Source of the DNA: Gonium pectorale
Taxonomy: Eukaryota; Chlorophyta; Chlorophyceae; Chlamydomonadales; Volvocaceae
Direction: 5' to 3'
DNA length: 10,077 nucleotides
NCBI GenBank assembly: GCA_001584585.1
Contig: LSYV01000063.1
Span: forward strand, 476,107-486,183
Part shown: piece by piece, positions 7,719 to 10,077 of the stretch
How the letters are laid out: each line of letters begins with the position of its first letter
How positions within the stretch are numbered: the stretch's first letter is position 1
Translations under genes and position numbers: made by a program
The notes under the pieces: model-generated
The model's input: the letters and a program-made list of their open reading frames with translations, nothing else
Told to the model about the DNA's origin: nothing
The model's database searches: none

Positions 7719-9309
7719 ATGCTGCAGGGGCTGCACCTGCACGAGGCCTGCGCCACAAATCGGGTTGATTTCGTCCGGGATCTTCTACGCACCGGAGCCC
7801 CCCTCACCAAAGCGAACAAGGTGCGTATATTCGTCACCCTGGGCTGCACAGCTGCTGGAATGGCAGCGACGTTGCAACTGCATGGTCACGGTTTGCCCTT
7901 GATTTCGACTCGCTTGGTGTATGGAACGTAGTGCAGCCTGGCTCCGCGCTCTTTCTTGATGCGCTTCCGTCCATTCGGGGTGGCAGGACGCAGCGCAAGT
8001 GTGTGGAGGTGCATGCCCTCTTCGACAGCTCGCTCACCCTGTGTGCAGGACAATGACACGGCTCTCCACATTGCGGTGCAGCAGGGGCACACGGCCGTCG
8101 TTAAGGAGCTCCTCCGCTGGGCAAGAAAGCGTCAAGCTGCTGCAGACGCCTTCATTGACAAGCGAAACAATGTATCGTCGGAATGATTGCTTCGTTTCGG
8201 GTCGTTTGTAGATGGTATACATCATGTGCGGGTTGGGGCTGAGCCCCAAAAAACGCAATCGTTGATCTGCGCGTCCTGCACTCGTGTACTTGCAGGGTGG
8301 CGCGACTCCTCTGTACATGGCCGCTGCCAACAACGGTCACGTGGAGATCGTTCGGGCGCTGCTTCTGGAGGGCGCAAACACGACTGCGGTGATCAATGTG
8401 GGTTCTGCGACCGGACAGCCACCTACAGTGTGAGATGTTCATTGGCGCCAATACCAGTATGAAATGAACATGTGCCATCATTGCGAACGCAAGTCCCACT
8501 ACAATGAGCACCCGACCCAACACAAGGCGGCCTCGATGCCACGCGAGCCAGGGGGGCGGTAAACCGCTTAATGTATCCTGTGAAATGTTGATTACAGGTG
8601 GCATTTTCCTTGCAGCGACATGCATAAGTGCTCACCTAAGGATCCCTTATCAACCGATCTTGCATCCATTTGCCATGATTACAATTGTTGATGTATGATG
8701 ATTGATGTAGAGGCTCGCCGCCACAGAAGCTCCGTGCTTTGTTTGTTGCAGGGCGGTTGGAATCCTCTGCACTTTGCTGCTATGAGTGGCTATGCTGAGC
8801 AGGTTCGGCGGGCGCTGCGGTTGGTACCGAACGCGATCGATGAATCGGAGGACAGGGTGAGCCCAGCGGTGCACGCATCGTAATGAACGACACAGAGTCC
8901 CACCACGCCATGTAAGATACATGCCAATTAGGCGGCGAAGGGGTAACCCCTCCGCTGGACATACAGCCAGCGGCGACGAGTGGTGACCGGGATCGTTGTA
9001 GACAGTCACCCGCCCCCGGGTGCAATGCACCCGCGTGCCCTTGATTGGCAGCGCATTGACCGACCAGTAGTCCAATAACCACTGCAAGCCATACGTCTGT
9101 GCGACATCGACTGCCGGCTGCACATGCATGCCGCGACCAACTGCCCCTCGTCGACCCCCACCCCACCCCACACACGCCACCGGGCGGCATGTCGGCCACG
9201 ACCGCTGCAGGACGGCTGGACGCCACTGCACGTGGCTGCTCGAAACGGACACGTGGAGGCCATTGCGGCGCTTCTGCGGGCGGGCGCCAACAAGGAGGCG
9301 GAAGACAAG
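7719..9309 (+). CDS. Ankyrin-repeat protein, five repeats, 3' end not found
   Basis: A protein-protein interaction scaffold built of ankyrin repeats; partner unknown. Exons: 7719 or 7728-7820, 8049-8171, 8296-8397, 8752-8856, 9211-9309. All introns are phase 0, with donors GTGCGT, GTATCG, GTGGGT, GTGAGC and GTGCGC and acceptors ending in CAG. Repeat cores are [76 protein letters not shown] and [19 protein letters not shown], each followed by a loop/hairpin (RTGA, LEGAN, RAGAN). Repeat 2 has an insertion rich in Arg, Lys and Ala, and repeat 4 is degenerate in its second half. The ATG at 7719 gives 177 residues in the window, but exon 1 may instead begin at 7728 after CTGCAG as a continuation of an upstream exon. 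No stop follows exon 5 in a convincing exon, so the gene runs on beyond 9309. Confidence 0.82.
8857..9210 (+). other. Ankyrin intron between repeats 4 and 5
   Basis: Spans GTGAGC to CTGCAG, 354 bases (a multiple of three), but an in-frame TAA at 8881-8883 closes the read-through frame. The opposite strand is open throughout and reads rather protein-like, for example [19 protein letters not shown], but I recognise no family. No other structure is seen. Confidence 0.55.
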
Positions 9310-9823
9310 GTGCGCGACGGCGGAGGCTGCGGTGGTGTACCAAATAGGCCACAAGGGCGGTGGCATGCTGCCACTGCGGCCCCCTCCCCATACGTGCCGT
9401 ATCCAAAGGGGCTGAGCTGATGGAGAGAGGGGGATTCTCATATTTGGATGAATGGGGAAAGGTGTGGATTGGCCTTTTCCAATGCATTTGTTACTACTTG
9501 TGCTACGTACATGTGGCTGAAGGATTCTAGTGGGGGTAGAAGGAGGGGGCACTAGCTGAGGGGGCAAGTTATGGCGATCGGCGGCGACAAAATTCAAGGA
9601 TAGTTGGGGCAAGAAGCCGGGCCGGCGGTCGGAATCGGCGACGTTGGCGGCATTATAAGATGTGTTTGTATGTCTCTGTGTATGTGTGTGTGTGTGTGTG
9701 GTATTACGCTCCGGGCCGACGCTGGCCAGGGGCGCTCCCCGCCCCAACGCAAGACCACCTCAACGCCGCCAGGCGAGGGGTGTGGAGGACCGCTGTTCCC
9801 CCTTGCTCAACCCAAAGGGACAG
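9310..9823 (+). other. Intron-like or non-coding stretch after ankyrin repeat 5
   Basis: Begins with the donor GTGCGC after exon 5. It contains A/G-rich sequence and a GT microsatellite, and no ankyrin-like frame in any phase. If the gene continues, this is its longest intron in the window. Confidence 0.5.
9659..9701 (+). repeat. GT/TATG microsatellite
   Basis: A degenerate TGTG/TATG tract ends in an uninterrupted run of nine TG units (9683-9700). Confidence 0.9.
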
Positions 9824-10077
9824 CCTGCAGCCCTAAGCAACTGCAGCTGCCCTGCAAATCCCGCCGCAGTGCTGCTCCTCTGTTCGTCCGAGAAGCTGCT
9901 GCACACCTCAGTCATTGCCGCACGGAACCAGTCCCTCGTGGTCACGCGTTTCACAGCAGTCCAAACCGAAGCATGGATCTGGCACAAACGCCGTAGCGTG
10001 GACGGCGCCGACGATGCCTCCGCCTGCCCTCGTCAACCACCATCACCCCACGCACCATCGAGGGGTGTTTCATTAAT
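9824..10077 (+). CDS. Weak candidate further exon, open to the window end
   Basis: After GGGACAG (9823) a phase-0 frame, compatible with the end of ankyrin exon 5, stays open for about 84 codons to the window edge. Its first half has GC-rich third positions and reads AAVLLLCSSEKLLHTSVIAAR, then TAVQTEAWIWHKRRSV. It is not ankyrin-like and I recognise no family. A competing frame starting after ACTGCAG ends at a TAG near 9994. Treat it as a lead only. Confidence 0.25.

Noticed and set aside
8152..8625. 157-codon minus-strand frame
   Set aside because: Antisense to the ankyrin repeat 3 exon and its introns; no domain is recognisable.
8650..9747. 365-codon open frame on the minus strand
   Set aside because: It is the exact codon complement of ankyrin exons 4 and 5, where rare sense codons TTA, CTA and TCA leave the antisense open. 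It begins in the GT microsatellite region, which reads as a His/Thr run, and matches no family. Only its intronic part is kept as a minor finding.

Overview
The window reads as nuclear DNA of a unicellular or colonial green alga, most likely Chlamydomonadales. The reasons are one short intron per roughly 50-250 coding bases, donors of the GTGAGT/GTGCGT/GTAGGT kind, NCAG acceptors, GC-rich third codon positions in exons, and introns packed with short GC-rich palindromes and dispersed repeats. No species can be named from this sequence alone. Everything I can support as protein-coding lies on the + strand in many small exons, so no single long open frame shows a gene.

Region 1 (about 1-7478) is the 3' two thirds of a half-size ABC transporter of subfamily G (white/WBC type). 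The ABC signature, Walker B, D-loop and H-loop of the nucleotide-binding domain lie in exons at 514-587 and 976-1217. A long, poorly conserved linker occupies exons from 1407 to 3425. The six-helix membrane domain is spread over exons from 3591 to 7256. In the membrane domain the translation follows the land-plant ABCG24/ABCG28 type. I phased 16 exons into one continuous frame of about 696 residues. The Walker A exon lies upstream, so the gene is 5'-partial.

The introns carry most of the other structure. Two copies of a roughly 0.4-0.5 kb dispersed repeat lie at 1-482 and 5367-5756. There is a tRNA/SINE-like piece on the minus strand (4040-4135), a hairpin with 11-bp terminal inverted repeats (5109-5194), a perfect 10-bp hairpin (6057-6081), microsatellites, and one intron that appears to use a GC donor (4439-4813).

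Region 2 (7719-9309, open at its 3' side) encodes a run of five ankyrin repeats, one repeat per exon, with every intron in phase 0. The gap between the ABCG frame and the first ankyrin exon is only about 240 bases. A donor overlapping the ABCG stop (GTAAGG) and an intermediate open exon (7552-7606) join the two frames in phase. A single ABCG-ankyrin fusion gene is therefore a real possibility, and it is the most interesting observation here. Two separate same-strand genes remain the conservative reading. From 9310 to the end I see intron-like sequence, a GT microsatellite and a weak candidate further exon (9824-10077).
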